From contig JAYOEY010000007.1 of NCBI GenBank assembly GCA_038116945.1, positions 62,001-126,000 on the forward strand: a DNA stretch of 64,000 bases, in the 5' to 3' direction. Within the stretch, counting starts at the first letter, position 1. Each line of letters starts with the position of its first letter. Made by a program: the position numbers and the translations under genes. Under the pieces are notes generated by a model. It made no database searches and was not told where the DNA came from. It worked only from the letters and a program-made list of their open reading frames with translations. Shown here piece by piece: positions 23,476-32,106 of this stretch. The DNA comes from JAYOEY01 sp038116945. GTDB taxonomy: Bacteria; Pseudomonadota; Alphaproteobacteria; MPNO01; UBA2964.

Positions 23476-24477
23476 TTAGTGCCCGCCGCAGCCGCAGGCT
23501 TCGAGGTGAAAGAGCTGGTTGGCGAGCGTGCCGAGGATGCTGGTCTTTTCCGCGTCGGTCAGGACGGTTGACGCCTCGATGATTTTCGTCGGCTCCAGAT
23601 CGCCGAGGGCGAACGGATAGTCGGACCCCATCATTACGCGGTCCGCGCCCAGCGTGGCGCAGAGGAATTCCAGCGCGCCGGTATCCTGGACGACCGTGTC
23701 GTAATAGCACCCCTCAAGACTGGCCTGGGGATCGCCATAGTCGGGGTTGAGGGACTGAACGCAGCGCATCCGCCCCAGCAGGAAGGGCAGCCCGGCCCCG
23801 CCATGGCTGACGACGAAGTTCATGCCGCTGTATTTCAGCAGCTTGCCGGAGAAGATCATGCGCCCCATGGCGGTCATCGTGTCGGTGGCGCGGCCCAGCG
23901 TGTTGATCAGGCTGTAATCCAGCATGCGTTCGTCGCCGCATCCGAACATCGGGTGCAGATAGACCGTCGCTTTCAATGAAGCGGCGGCCTCCCAGAACTG
24001 GTCCAGATCGTTGTCGTCGAGATTGCCTGACCCGCCCTTTGGCTGGGTACCGATCATGACGCCGGCAAAGCCGTTATCGATCGCGTCTTCCAGCACCTTT
24101 GTAGCCATTTTCCCGTTCTGCAGCGGAACGGTCGCGAGCGGTGCGAGACGGCTGGACCCGTCGGTCGCCTTCATCAGATGCTCGTTGATGAGCCGCGACC
24201 AGCGAAGACCTTCCTCGTCCGGAATCTCGTAGCCGAAACTGTCCAGCCATCCGGCGCAGACCTGGACGTCGATTTTCTGCTCGTCCATCCACTCGATCCG
24301 CCGGCTGGCTTCACGGAGACCCGGCAGGATCGGGCGGGTCAGCGCCCGCCCGGCGAAGCCCAGCTTCCAGGCGCCGTCCTGTTCCATGCAGTTGACCGAC
24401 GGGAAATCCGACGACCGGTTCGCGGCCTCTTCGAGCAGGGGCTGCGGCAGATAATGGGCGTGGGTGTCGACGATCAT
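23476..24477 (-). CDS. ACMSD/LigW-like amidohydrolase
   Basis: A 333-residue amidohydrolase-2 protein. HxH is at DTHAHYLP near residue 4, a histidine follows in VYLHPMFG, another in VSHGGAGLPFLLGR, and the metal aspartate in GSDYPFALGD. The family includes decarboxylases for aminocarboxymuconate semialdehyde and 5-carboxyvanillate. It is the last gene of the coxMSL - enoyl-CoA hydratase operon, 13 nt after the hydratase gene. A product-processing step after the Mo-hydroxylase is plausible but unproven. Confidence 0.85.
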   Translation of the reverse strand: MIVDTHAHYLPQPLLEEAANRSSDFPSVNCMEQDGAWKLGFAGRALTRPILPGLREASRRIEWMDEQKIDVQVCAGWLDSFGYEIPDEEGLRWSRLINEHLMKATDGSSRLAPLATVPLQNGKMATKVLEDAIDNGFAGVMIGTQPKGGSGNLDDNDLDQFWEAAASLKATVYLHPMFGCGDERMLDYSLINTLGRATDTMTAMGRMIFSGKLLKYSGMNFVVSHGGAGLPFLLGRMRCVQSLNPDYGDPQASLEGCYYDTVVQDTGALEFLCATLGADRVMMGSDYPFALGDLEPTKIIEASTVLTDAEKTSILGTLANQLFHLEACGCGGH

Positions 24478-24490
24478 GCCGGGCGGCCTC

Positions 24491-25219
24491 TCAGTGATCC
24501 TTCTTCATCGCCTGCGCGGTGTTCACCATCGAGTGGAACGCGCGGGCGTAGTCGGTCGCGCCGCGTTCGTTCATGTGGGGCGCGTTGTGGAGATATTCCT
24601 TGAGCGCCAGGATCGCCGGGCGCGGGCGGCTCAAAATCTGGCCGCAGAATTTCTCGACTTCCGCTTCGAGCCTGTCCGCGTCCACCGCCCGGCTGACGAT
24701 GCCGTACTGCACGGCTTCGGCCGCGCTGATGAATTCGCAGCTATAGGTCATCCACGCCACGGCGTTGCGGTTCATCCGGTCGTAGACCGCCGACATCACC
24801 ATGGTCGGCATGATGTTGTGTTCCATCTCCGGGATGTTGAACGTCGCGGTGGAGCTCGCGAAGGTGACGTCGCAGACCGAGGCGACGGCGGTGCCGAATC
24901 CCATGCACTTGCCCTCGATCACGCCGAACACCGGCACGATGGCGTCCTTGATCGCCTTGTAGCAATAGAAGATCGGGTCGTATTCCGGGCGGCGTTCGTA
25001 GGCGCCCGGCGCGGGCGGTCCCTTGCTCGCGTCGCGGATGCGCCCGGTGCAGAAATGCTCGCCGGCGCTCCTCAGCACCACCAGGTCGGCGGTCTCGTGC
25101 GCGGTGGCCAGCGCGTCGATCAGCTCTGCCGCCATGTTGTCGGAAACGCCGCAATCCTCGGTGCGGTTGAAGGTGGCGCGGAGGATCCGCCCGTCCTGTT
25201 CCAGAATAAGGTCGCTCAT
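24491..25219 (-). CDS. Enoyl-CoA hydratase/isomerase family protein
   Basis: A 242-residue crotonase. The oxyanion loop is in SAGEHFCTGR, and the second part GVIEGKCMGFGTAVAS then CDVTFAS is typical. A glutamate in FNIPEMEHNIMP lies at the position of catalytic acids in the family, though some lineages differ. Its start overlaps the coxL stop (ATGA). A CoA-thioester step coupled to the Mo-hydroxylase is suggested. Confidence 0.83.
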   Translation of the reverse strand: MSDLILEQDGRILRATFNRTEDCGVSDNMAAELIDALATAHETADLVVLRSAGEHFCTGRIRDASKGPPAPGAYERRPEYDPIFYCYKAIKDAIVPVFGVIEGKCMGFGTAVASVCDVTFASSTATFNIPEMEHNIMPTMVMSAVYDRMNRNAVAWMTYSCEFISAAEAVQYGIVSRAVDADRLEAEVEKFCGQILSRPRPAILALKEYLHNAPHMNERGATDYARAFHSMVNTAQAMKKDH

Positions 25220-27603
25220 TGTTCTCTCCCGTTGATGAGTTTTTCGATATCGCGCACCCGCATGGGCAGCGTATCGAGATGCAGTCCCAGCGGCTCCAGC
25301 GCGTCATTGACGGCGCTGGCGATACCCGCCGGCGCGCCGAGATAGCCGGATTCGCCCGATCCCTTCTGGCCGAACTCGGTCAGCGGCGAGGGGGTCGAGT
25401 GTTTGACGATCTCCACCGGCGGCACCTCGTGCGATGACGGCAGCAGGTAATCCATGAACGAGCCCGCCATGAGCTGGCCGGTCTCGCGGTCATATTCGAA
25501 CTTTTCGTAGAGCGCCGCGCCGATCCCGTGGGCGATGCCGCCCAGCGTCATGCCGCGCACGATGTCCGGGTTGATGACCGTGCCGCAATCGTGGCCGATG
25601 TAATAGTCGAGGATTTCGACCTGCCCGGTATCGCGATCGATGGCGACCAGCGGAATATGCGCCTCGAACGCGTAGCACGGATACATCTGCACCGTGCCGT
25701 CCTCGGCCGGCAGCGCGCCTCCGGTCGGTACTTCCCAGGTGAAGTTGGCCTGCAGTCCCGGCTCGGAACCGAGCGGCATGTCGTGATATCTGCGGTGCGC
25801 GATATCGACGATTTCGAGCCAGGTCATCCTGCGGTCGGGATTGCCCTCGACATGGACGTCGCCGCCGTCATAGACCAGCCGGTCGACCGGAAGCTGGAAG
25901 TTATGAGCGGCGATTTCCATCGCCTTCTGTTTGATCTTCTTCGCCGCCCCGGCCGCGGCGCCGCCCAGCATGATCGCCATGCGCGAGCCCACCGGGCTGT
26001 TCGACGGCAGCGCGTCGAGCGATTCCGCGTGGATCGCCCTGATCCTATCCGGGTCGATGCCGAGCGTCTCGCCGACCGCGACCGAGACCAGCGTTTCGTG
26101 TCCCTGGCCGGAGGTCGATGTGTTGATGGTCGCCGTCACGCCGCCCAGCATGTCGACCTTGATCAGGCAGGCTTCCATCCAGGTGGTGGTGTCGTTCTTC
26201 GGGTTGAACAACGGCTCGAAGGACGAGTTGCCGCCCGACGGCTCCAGACAGGTCGACAGGCCGAGCCCGGCGAGCTTTCCTTCGGCGCGCAGCGCATCGC
26301 GCTTTGCAAGCAGATCGTCCCAGCCGGCGGCTTTCATCACCTTGTCCAGCACCGTGTGATAGTCGCCGCTGTCGTATTCCGAGCCGGACGGGATGCGCCA
26401 CGGGAACTCGTCGGCCCGCACCAGGTTGCGGCGGCGCACCTCGTCGCGGTCGAGCTTCAGCGCGCGCGCGATCCTGTCGATGCCGGTTTCGATGGCGAAG
26501 TTGGTGGGCGCCTGGCCGAACCCGCGCACCGCCTCCTGGCTGGTCTTGTTGGTGGTGACCGACATGGCCCGGTACTGCGCGCTGGCAATCCGGTAGGGGC
26601 CGACGATGGCGCTGACCGGCTTGCCGAGCTGCAGCGGCGCGCGACCCGGATAGCAGCCGGCATCGTCGGTCGCGTGAATGCGGATCGAGCGGATCGTGGC
26701 GTCGTCGTCATAGGCCATCTCGATGTCGAAGATGCGGTCGGGCCCGTGCATTTCGCCGCCGGCCAGATTCTCCAGCCGGTCCTCGATAAAGCGCACCGGC
26801 GCGCGCAGTTTCCGGCTCAGATAGCCGACGATGATGGTCTGGCGGATGCCGCGCTTGAGCCCGTAGGACCCGCCGACATCGATGTCGAAATGGACGTTGA
26901 CGGCATTGACCGGCATGCGAAGCCCGCGCGCGATCTGTTCGGGATATTTCGGCATCTGGATCGACGCCCAGACATCCAGCACTTCGCGGCCCGGATCCCA
27001 GCTTGCCGTGACGGCGAAGGTCTCGATCGGAATGGTCGAGCAGCGGCTCCACCGCGCGCGGTACTTGACCGAATGCGCGGACGCCGCGAAATCGCCGTCC
27101 ACGTTGCCCCATGTCCAGGTTTTGTCGAACAGAACGTTCGAGCCGTGTTCCGGATGGACCAGGGGCGCCTCGGGTTCGATCGCCTCTTCCGGGTCGATCA
27201 CGTAATCGAGCATGCCGTAATCGATCTCGACCAGTTCGGCCGCGTCTTCCGCGATGGCGCGGCTTTCCGCAACCACGGCGCAGACCCATTCGCCCGCATA
27301 GCGCGCCCGGCCGCGCGCCAGCGGCACGCGCTTGACGTTGGGCAGATCGAGACCCGACAGGAGCGGGTTGATATGGTCGAACAGCTCGTCGCCGGTCAGC
27401 ACGTAGCGGACGCCCGGCATGGCCAGCGCGGCGCCGGCATCGACACTTCGGATCTCGGCGCAGGCGTAGGGGCTGGAGACCATCGCCACGTGGAGCATGC
27501 CCGGCAGGCGCAGGTCGGCGGCATAGCGGCCCCGGCCCGTCACGAAACGGCGGTCTTCCTTGACCCGGCGCTTTTTGCCGACGAACTTGAAATCGCCGTC
27601 CAT
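25216..27603 (-). CDS. Molybdenum hydroxylase large subunit (CoxL/XdhB-like)
   Basis: A 795-residue molybdopterin-binding subunit of the xanthine oxidase/CO dehydrogenase family. Family landmarks: FVTGRGRYAADLRLPGMLH at the N-terminus, QEAVRGFGQAPTNFAIE in the middle, GQGHETLVSVAVGETLGID, and SGESGYLGAPAGI with the glutamate expected near molybdenum. The AYRCSFR motif of true CO dehydrogenase is absent; the equivalent reads VRGFGQAP, so another substrate is likely. Its start overlaps the coxS stop as TGATG. Confidence 0.88.
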   Translation of the reverse strand: MDGDFKFVGKKRRVKEDRRFVTGRGRYAADLRLPGMLHVAMVSSPYACAEIRSVDAGAALAMPGVRYVLTGDELFDHINPLLSGLDLPNVKRVPLARGRARYAGEWVCAVVAESRAIAEDAAELVEIDYGMLDYVIDPEEAIEPEAPLVHPEHGSNVLFDKTWTWGNVDGDFAASAHSVKYRARWSRCSTIPIETFAVTASWDPGREVLDVWASIQMPKYPEQIARGLRMPVNAVNVHFDIDVGGSYGLKRGIRQTIIVGYLSRKLRAPVRFIEDRLENLAGGEMHGPDRIFDIEMAYDDDATIRSIRIHATDDAGCYPGRAPLQLGKPVSAIVGPYRIASAQYRAMSVTTNKTSQEAVRGFGQAPTNFAIETGIDRIARALKLDRDEVRRRNLVRADEFPWRIPSGSEYDSGDYHTVLDKVMKAAGWDDLLAKRDALRAEGKLAGLGLSTCLEPSGGNSSFEPLFNPKNDTTTWMEACLIKVDMLGGVTATINTSTSGQGHETLVSVAVGETLGIDPDRIRAIHAESLDALPSNSPVGSRMAIMLGGAAAGAAKKIKQKAMEIAAHNFQLPVDRLVYDGGDVHVEGNPDRRMTWLEIVDIAHRRYHDMPLGSEPGLQANFTWEVPTGGALPAEDGTVQMYPCYAFEAHIPLVAIDRDTGQVEILDYYIGHDCGTVINPDIVRGMTLGGIAHGIGAALYEKFEYDRETGQLMAGSFMDYLLPSSHEVPPVEIVKHSTPSPLTEFGQKGSGESGYLGAPAGIASAVNDALEPLGLHLDTLPMRVRDIEKLINGREQ

Positions 27604-28082
27604 CAGCCTTTCCTCATCTTTTCGGCGGCCATCTTTACCGCCTCGACGATCTGCTGATAGCCGGTGCACCGGCACAGATTGCCGCCGATGGCCTCGCGGA
27701 TATCGTCTTCGTCGGGATCGGGGTTCTCCGACAGCAGCGCATGGGTCGCAATCAGCATGCCGGGTGTGCAGTAGCCGCACTGCATTGCATGGTTTTCCCA
27801 GAATGCGTCCTGAAGCGGCGACAGTTCGCCCTCGGCCCCTTCGAGCCCTTCCACGGTGGTGATCTCCGCGCCGTCGGCCTGCACCGCATAGAGGAGACAG
27901 GACCGGACCGGCCTGCCGTCCATGACGACCGAGCAGGCGCCGCACACGCCGTGCTCGCAGCCCACATGGGTGCCGGTCAGGTCGAGCGTGTCGCGCAGGA
28001 AATCGACCAGCGTGGTGCGTGCCTCGGCGTTGCCTTCCATCTCGCGACCGTTGACGGTCATCCGGATCGTATGTTCGCTCAC
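27603..28082 (-). CDS. Molybdenum hydroxylase [2Fe-2S] small subunit (CoxS-like)
   Basis: A 159-residue protein with two [2Fe-2S] clusters: a plant-type site at C42/C47/C50/C62 and a second site at C102/C105/C137/C139 (QCGYC and CRCTGY). GTG start at 28082 overlaps the coxM stop as GTGA. Electrons pass from the Mo centre in CoxL through these clusters to the FAD in CoxM. Confidence 0.92.
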   Translation of the reverse strand: MSEHTIRMTVNGREMEGNAEARTTLVDFLRDTLDLTGTHVGCEHGVCGACSVVMDGRPVRSCLLYAVQADGAEITTVEGLEGAEGELSPLQDAFWENHAMQCGYCTPGMLIATHALLSENPDPDEDDIREAIGGNLCRCTGYQQIVEAVKMAAEKMRKG

Positions 28083-28951
28083 GATGTCGCCCCGTTTCGG
28101 GCAGAGGCAATCGCGCGGATCGCCATGACACGGACGACGCGGCGGCGGTAATCGGCATCGGCGTGGACATCGCCCTGCGGCTCGACCAGCGCGGCGATCC
28201 CCGCGCAGGCGGCCTCGATGGCGTTGTCGGAAAGGTCGGTCCCGGTCAGCGCGTCTTCCACCGGTCCCAGACGTGTCGGTGTCGGCGACGCGCCGCCTAT
28301 GGCCACGTTCAGCCGGACGCAGGTCCCCGATGGGTCGAGCGTCGCCTGCGCGGCGGCAGCGGCCAGCGCGAAATCGCTGTCGCGGATGCTGACCTCGTGG
28401 AACCCGTATCCCGTCGCGGCGTCTCGCCAGATCGGGAACCTGATTTCCGTCAGGCATTCGTTCGGCTCAAGCGCCGTCGTCATCGCGAAATCGAAGAAAT
28501 CGGCCGCCGCAATCGTCCGTTCGCCCGCAGCGCTGCGGGCGGTCATGACCGCATCCAGCGTACGGGCGACCAGCGGAATTTCCGCCGACGGGTCCGCGTT
28601 GCAGAGCGATCCGCCCACCGTGCCCCGGTTGCGCGTCTGCGTATGGCCCACATGCGACAGCGCATCCGTCAGCAGCGGGCAGGCATCGCGCACGATATCG
28701 GAAGCCAGCGCATCCGCCTGACGCGTACAGGCCTTGATGAGCAGGTGGTCGCCATCGACCGAAATGCCCGACAGCTCTGCGATTCCATTGATATCGATCA
28801 GCAGCGACGGGCGCGCCATGCGCATCGCCATCAGCGGCACCAGCGTCTGTCCGCCCGCGATCAGCCGCGCATCGTCCCCGGCCTCGGCGAGCGCCCGGCA
28901 GGCCTCGTCGATTGAGGCGGCGCGCATGTAATCGAAAGGGGCGGCCTTCAT
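28079..28951 (-). CDS. Molybdenum hydroxylase FAD-binding subunit (CoxM-like)
   Basis: A 290-residue FAD-binding subunit. The two FAD loops are AGGQTLVPLMAMR near residue 32 and NRGTVGGSLCNADP near residue 110. First gene of the coxM-S-L - hydratase - amidohydrolase operon, divergent from the ubiD gene with a 137-nt gap that should contain both promoters. Confidence 0.9.
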   Translation of the reverse strand: MKAAPFDYMRAASIDEACRALAEAGDDARLIAGGQTLVPLMAMRMARPSLLIDINGIAELSGISVDGDHLLIKACTRQADALASDIVRDACPLLTDALSHVGHTQTRNRGTVGGSLCNADPSAEIPLVARTLDAVMTARSAAGERTIAAADFFDFAMTTALEPNECLTEIRFPIWRDAATGYGFHEVSIRDSDFALAAAAAQATLDPSGTCVRLNVAIGGASPTPTRLGPVEDALTGTDLSDNAIEAACAGIAALVEPQGDVHADADYRRRVVRVMAIRAIASARNGATS

Positions 28952-29088
28952 GCGGAACCCGGCTGTTCGGCCCCGTTTGCGGAGCCCGGAAAATCGCTGC
29001 GAACCTATGTGGCCCCGCCGGGGGTTGTCAATCCGGGGCGGAACGGCATATTGACGGCCAATTCCCGAAATCCAGCGAGCATTGCGCC

Positions 29089-30741
29089 ATGAGCACCGAC
29101 CGCGGTTATCCCGATCTCCACGAACATATCAGAAAGCTGGACGAAGCCGGCCTTCTGGTTACCGTCGACGAACAGATCGACAAGGATTCCGAGATGCACT
29201 CTCTGGTCCGCTGGCAGTTCGTCGGCGGGCTGAAGGAAGCCGAGCGCAAGGCGTTCCTGTTCCGCAACATCGTCAACGCCAAGGGGCAGAAATACGAGCT
29301 GCCCATCGTGGTCGGCGCGCTGGCGGCCAACCAGGACATCTACAGCGTCGGGATGGGCGTTCCGGTCGAGGAGATCGGCAAGCGCTGGGACCATGCCATC
29401 GCCAACCCCGTCGATCCGGTGATCGTCGAGGATGCGCCCTGTCACGAGGTCATTCTCGAGGGCGAAGACCTTCTCGGCGACGGCAAGGGGCTGGATGCCC
29501 TGCCGATTCCCGTCTCGACGCCGGGTTTCGACGCGGCGCCCACGCTGACCTCAACCAACGTGGTGACCCGCGATCCCGAGACCGGGGTGCAGAACATGGG
29601 CACCTATCGCGCGGCCTTCAAGGCGTCCGACCGGCTGGTGGTCCGCATGGCGACCCGCGTCGGCGGCGCCGGCGGCTATCAGCACTATCGCAAGCACCGC
29701 GCGCGGGGCGACAGGGAGATGCCGGTCGCCATCGTGCTCGGCTGCCCGCCCTGCGTCGCCTTCATGGGACCGCAGAAGCTGCCCATCGACATGGACGAGG
29801 TAAAAGTCGCCGGCGGTCTGGCCGGCGCACCGATCCGCATGACGAAGGCACGCACCTCCGACCTGCTGATCCCGGCCGAGTCCGAACTGGTGATCGAGGG
29901 CGTCATCGATACCGAAATGCTGGAGCCGGAAGGCCCGTTCGGCGAAAGCCACGGCCATGTCGCGCTCGAGGAATTCAACATGCCGATGCGGGTGACGGCG
30001 ATCACGCGGCGCAAGGACGCGGTGCTGACCTCCTATATCAGCCAGGCGGCGCCGTCCGAATCGAGCGTCATCAAGCGGGTTGCCTACGAACCGCTGTTCC
30101 TCGCCCATCTGCGCGACGGGCTCGGCATCAAGGGCGTGACGAAGGTATCGCTTCACGAACCGCTGACCGGGCTGTTGCGCGTCACCATCGTGACGCTGGA
30201 ACGCGGAACGCCGAGGACGGAAATCTGGCGGGCGCTCTATGGCGCGGCCTATTTCAAGGGCGACTGCAGCAAGATCTGCATCGCGGTGAACGACGACATC
30301 AATCCCGACAATGCCGACGCGATCCTGTGGGCCATGGCGTACCGCCTGAACCCGACCGAGGATGTGCAGACGCTGGCGCATCGCGGGCAGGGGCATGGGC
30401 CGAAGCGCGAACACACCGGCGAGGAAGATTCGACGCTGCTGATCGACGCCACGATGAAGAGCCCGATGCCGCCGGTGGCGCTGCCGACCCAGGAATATAT
30501 GGAGCGCGGACTCGAGGTCTGGAACCGGCTCGGTCTGCCGCCGGTGCGCCCGCAGCCGCCCTGGTTCGGCTATTCGCTCGGCGACTGGACCCAGGACTGG
30601 GCCGATGCCGCAAAACGGGCGGCTCAGGGCGACTATCTGGAAAATGGCCGGCGCACCCTGCAGCGCCAGCAGAAAAACCTCATCCCCGAGACTTCCGTAC
30701 GCGACGTCGAGGCAGGCTGGGACGATAAAGACTATTATTAA
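29089..30741 (+). CDS. UbiD-family decarboxylase
   Basis: A 550-residue UbiD-type prenylated-FMN (de)carboxylase. Seen are NMGTYRAAFKASDRLVVR, then the MPVAIVLGCPP segment, and EGPFGESHGHVALEEF with the conserved acidic/prFMN region. The start at 29089 places the first conserved helix at the N-terminus; an upstream frame from 28912 is not supported. No UbiX/Pad1-like flavin prenyltransferase is in the window, so prFMN would come from elsewhere. Aromatic or heteroaromatic acids are usual substrates. Confidence 0.88.
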   Translation: MSTDRGYPDLHEHIRKLDEAGLLVTVDEQIDKDSEMHSLVRWQFVGGLKEAERKAFLFRNIVNAKGQKYELPIVVGALAANQDIYSVGMGVPVEEIGKRWDHAIANPVDPVIVEDAPCHEVILEGEDLLGDGKGLDALPIPVSTPGFDAAPTLTSTNVVTRDPETGVQNMGTYRAAFKASDRLVVRMATRVGGAGGYQHYRKHRARGDREMPVAIVLGCPPCVAFMGPQKLPIDMDEVKVAGGLAGAPIRMTKARTSDLLIPAESELVIEGVIDTEMLEPEGPFGESHGHVALEEFNMPMRVTAITRRKDAVLTSYISQAAPSESSVIKRVAYEPLFLAHLRDGLGIKGVTKVSLHEPLTGLLRVTIVTLERGTPRTEIWRALYGAAYFKGDCSKICIAVNDDINPDNADAILWAMAYRLNPTEDVQTLAHRGQGHGPKREHTGEEDSTLLIDATMKSPMPPVALPTQEYMERGLEVWNRLGLPPVRPQPPWFGYSLGDWTQDWADAAKRAAQGDYLENGRRTLQRQQKNLIPETSVRDVEAGWDDKDYY

Positions 30742-30761
30742 CAATGACTTGAAAGGCAATC

Positions 30762-30794
30762 GTGTCGATTGACAGCGACGCTTGCGCTCGACAC
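30762..30794 (+). promoter_or_regulatory. Inverted repeat with consensus TTGACA upstream of TRAP locus A
   Basis: TTGACA (30769-30774) is followed by a weak -10 (CACTAC, 30794-30799, 19-nt spacing). GTGTCGA (30762-30768) and TCGACAC (30788-30794) form a perfect 7-nt inverted repeat around it, a plausible operator for a catabolic regulator 83-115 nt before the receptor gene. Confidence 0.4.
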
Positions 30795-30876
30795 ACTACG
30801 CGCGAGTTCTGCAAACGTCTGCAACTCTGCGGCCGCACCTGATTTACCGCCGCGACAACCTGATAGGGAGAGATCC

Positions 30877-31920
30877 ATGAAATTCGTGAAACTCGGCTTT
30901 GGCGCCGTTGCCGCCGCCGGACTGATTGCTGCCGCGCCGACCGCGTCGGTTGCCCAGCAGAAGACGCTGAACGCCGTCACCGGCCTGCAGCAGACCAACA
31001 TCCTTACGAAATCCTACCTCGAGAAATTCGTTAAGGTGCTTAACTCGGTCGACGGGCCGGTCGCCATCAAATACATGGGCGGCCAGGAAATCGTGCCCCC
31101 GCGCAAGGCCGCCGCGGCGCTGAAGCGCGGTCAGTTCGACATGCTGTCGAGCCCGACCGCCTATTATATCGGCACCGTGCCGGAAGGCTACGCGCTGCTG
31201 GCCTCCAACCAGGGCCCGCGGGTTCTGCGCACCAATGGCGGCTGGGAGCTGCTGCAGAAAATCTACGCCGAGAAGGCCGGCGCGCATCTGCTGTCCTGGG
31301 GCGCCAACATGACGTCCTACAACATGTATCTGTGGACCGCGCCGAAGTTCACCAAGGACGGTCTGCCCGACCTTACCGGCTTCAAGATGCGGGCCACCGG
31401 CACCTACCGCCCGCTGTTCCGGGCGCTCGGCGCGACCACCATCAACGTGCCCAGCAGTGAAGTGATCACGGCGGTTCAGCGCGGTACGGTCGACGGGTTC
31501 GGCTTCACCGACGTGTCGCTGCCGGCGATCGGTCTGCACACCGTGACCAAGTACCGCGTGCAGCCGAATTTCTACCAGACCAACACGGTCGAGACGATCA
31601 ACATGGATACCTGGAAGTCCCTGACCCAGGCCCAGAAGGCGCTGCTGGAGCGAATCGCCCTCGAGTTCGAGATCACCTCTGTCCAGTTCGTCGAGGCGGA
31701 GCGTCTTCGCGAAGAAGAAATCATCAAGAAGGCCGGCATCAAGGACGTTGTGCTTAAAGGCGCGGCGGCCGCCAAGTATCTCGAAATCGCGCATGGCGAA
31801 GTTTGGAAGGAGCTGAAGTCGAGGTCGAAGTATCATGACCAGCTTCGCCCCCTGCTGTACAAGCCGGGCAAGGCGAACCGCAACCTGTCGATCGGACAGG
31901 CGCTCGACGAAAAGCGGTAA
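30877..31920 (+). CDS. TRAP transporter substrate-binding protein (DctP type), locus A-1
   Basis: A 347-residue periplasmic receptor with a signal peptide ending PTASVAQ. Landmarks: LQQTNILTKSYL, KYMGGQEIVPPRKAAAALKR, TAYYIGTVPEGYA and MRATGTYRPLFRALGATTINV, the last holding the arginine region that binds carboxylate ligands. GGGAG lies 9 nt before the ATG. With the next receptor it serves the permease pair at 33172 and 33694. The ligand is an organic acid by family; identity unknown. Confidence 0.9.
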   Translation: MKFVKLGFGAVAAAGLIAAAPTASVAQQKTLNAVTGLQQTNILTKSYLEKFVKVLNSVDGPVAIKYMGGQEIVPPRKAAAALKRGQFDMLSSPTAYYIGTVPEGYALLASNQGPRVLRTNGGWELLQKIYAEKAGAHLLSWGANMTSYNMYLWTAPKFTKDGLPDLTGFKMRATGTYRPLFRALGATTINVPSSEVITAVQRGTVDGFGFTDVSLPAIGLHTVTKYRVQPNFYQTNTVETINMDTWKSLTQAQKALLERIALEFEITSVQFVEAERLREEEIIKKAGIKDVVLKGAAAAKYLEIAHGEVWKELKSRSKYHDQLRPLLYKPGKANRNLSIGQALDEKR

Positions 31921-31929
31921 TACGCATAT

Positions 31930-32003
31930 CTGTCAAACGATTGCCGAACGAAATCGCGGGGCTGTCCTAAGGGACGGCCCCGTTGCCGTTCGGGATTTGA
32001 CAG
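31930..32003 (+). repeat. Nested long stem-loop between two TRAP receptor genes
   Basis: Three concentric inverted repeats lie in the gap: CTGTCAAA / TTTGACAG (outer), CCGAACG / CGTTCGG (middle) and GGGGCTGTCC / GGACGGCCCC (inner, closing a 4-nt loop). No T run follows, so it looks more like an mRNA-stabilising or processing element than a simple terminator. It could let the first receptor be made in excess. Confidence 0.6.
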
Positions 32004-32106
32004 GGCCTGAAACCCTCGTCACTATGCGCGCCATTACCGCTGAGTAATAAGGAGGCCGCCCGGAGAACAGGCGGCAAACCCAAACGTTCGACAGGAGAGA
32101 TTTACA

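Noticed and set aside
25528..27657. Long plus-strand open frame opposite coxL
   Set aside because: Antisense shadow of a well-supported Mo-hydroxylase gene; no recognisable domain.
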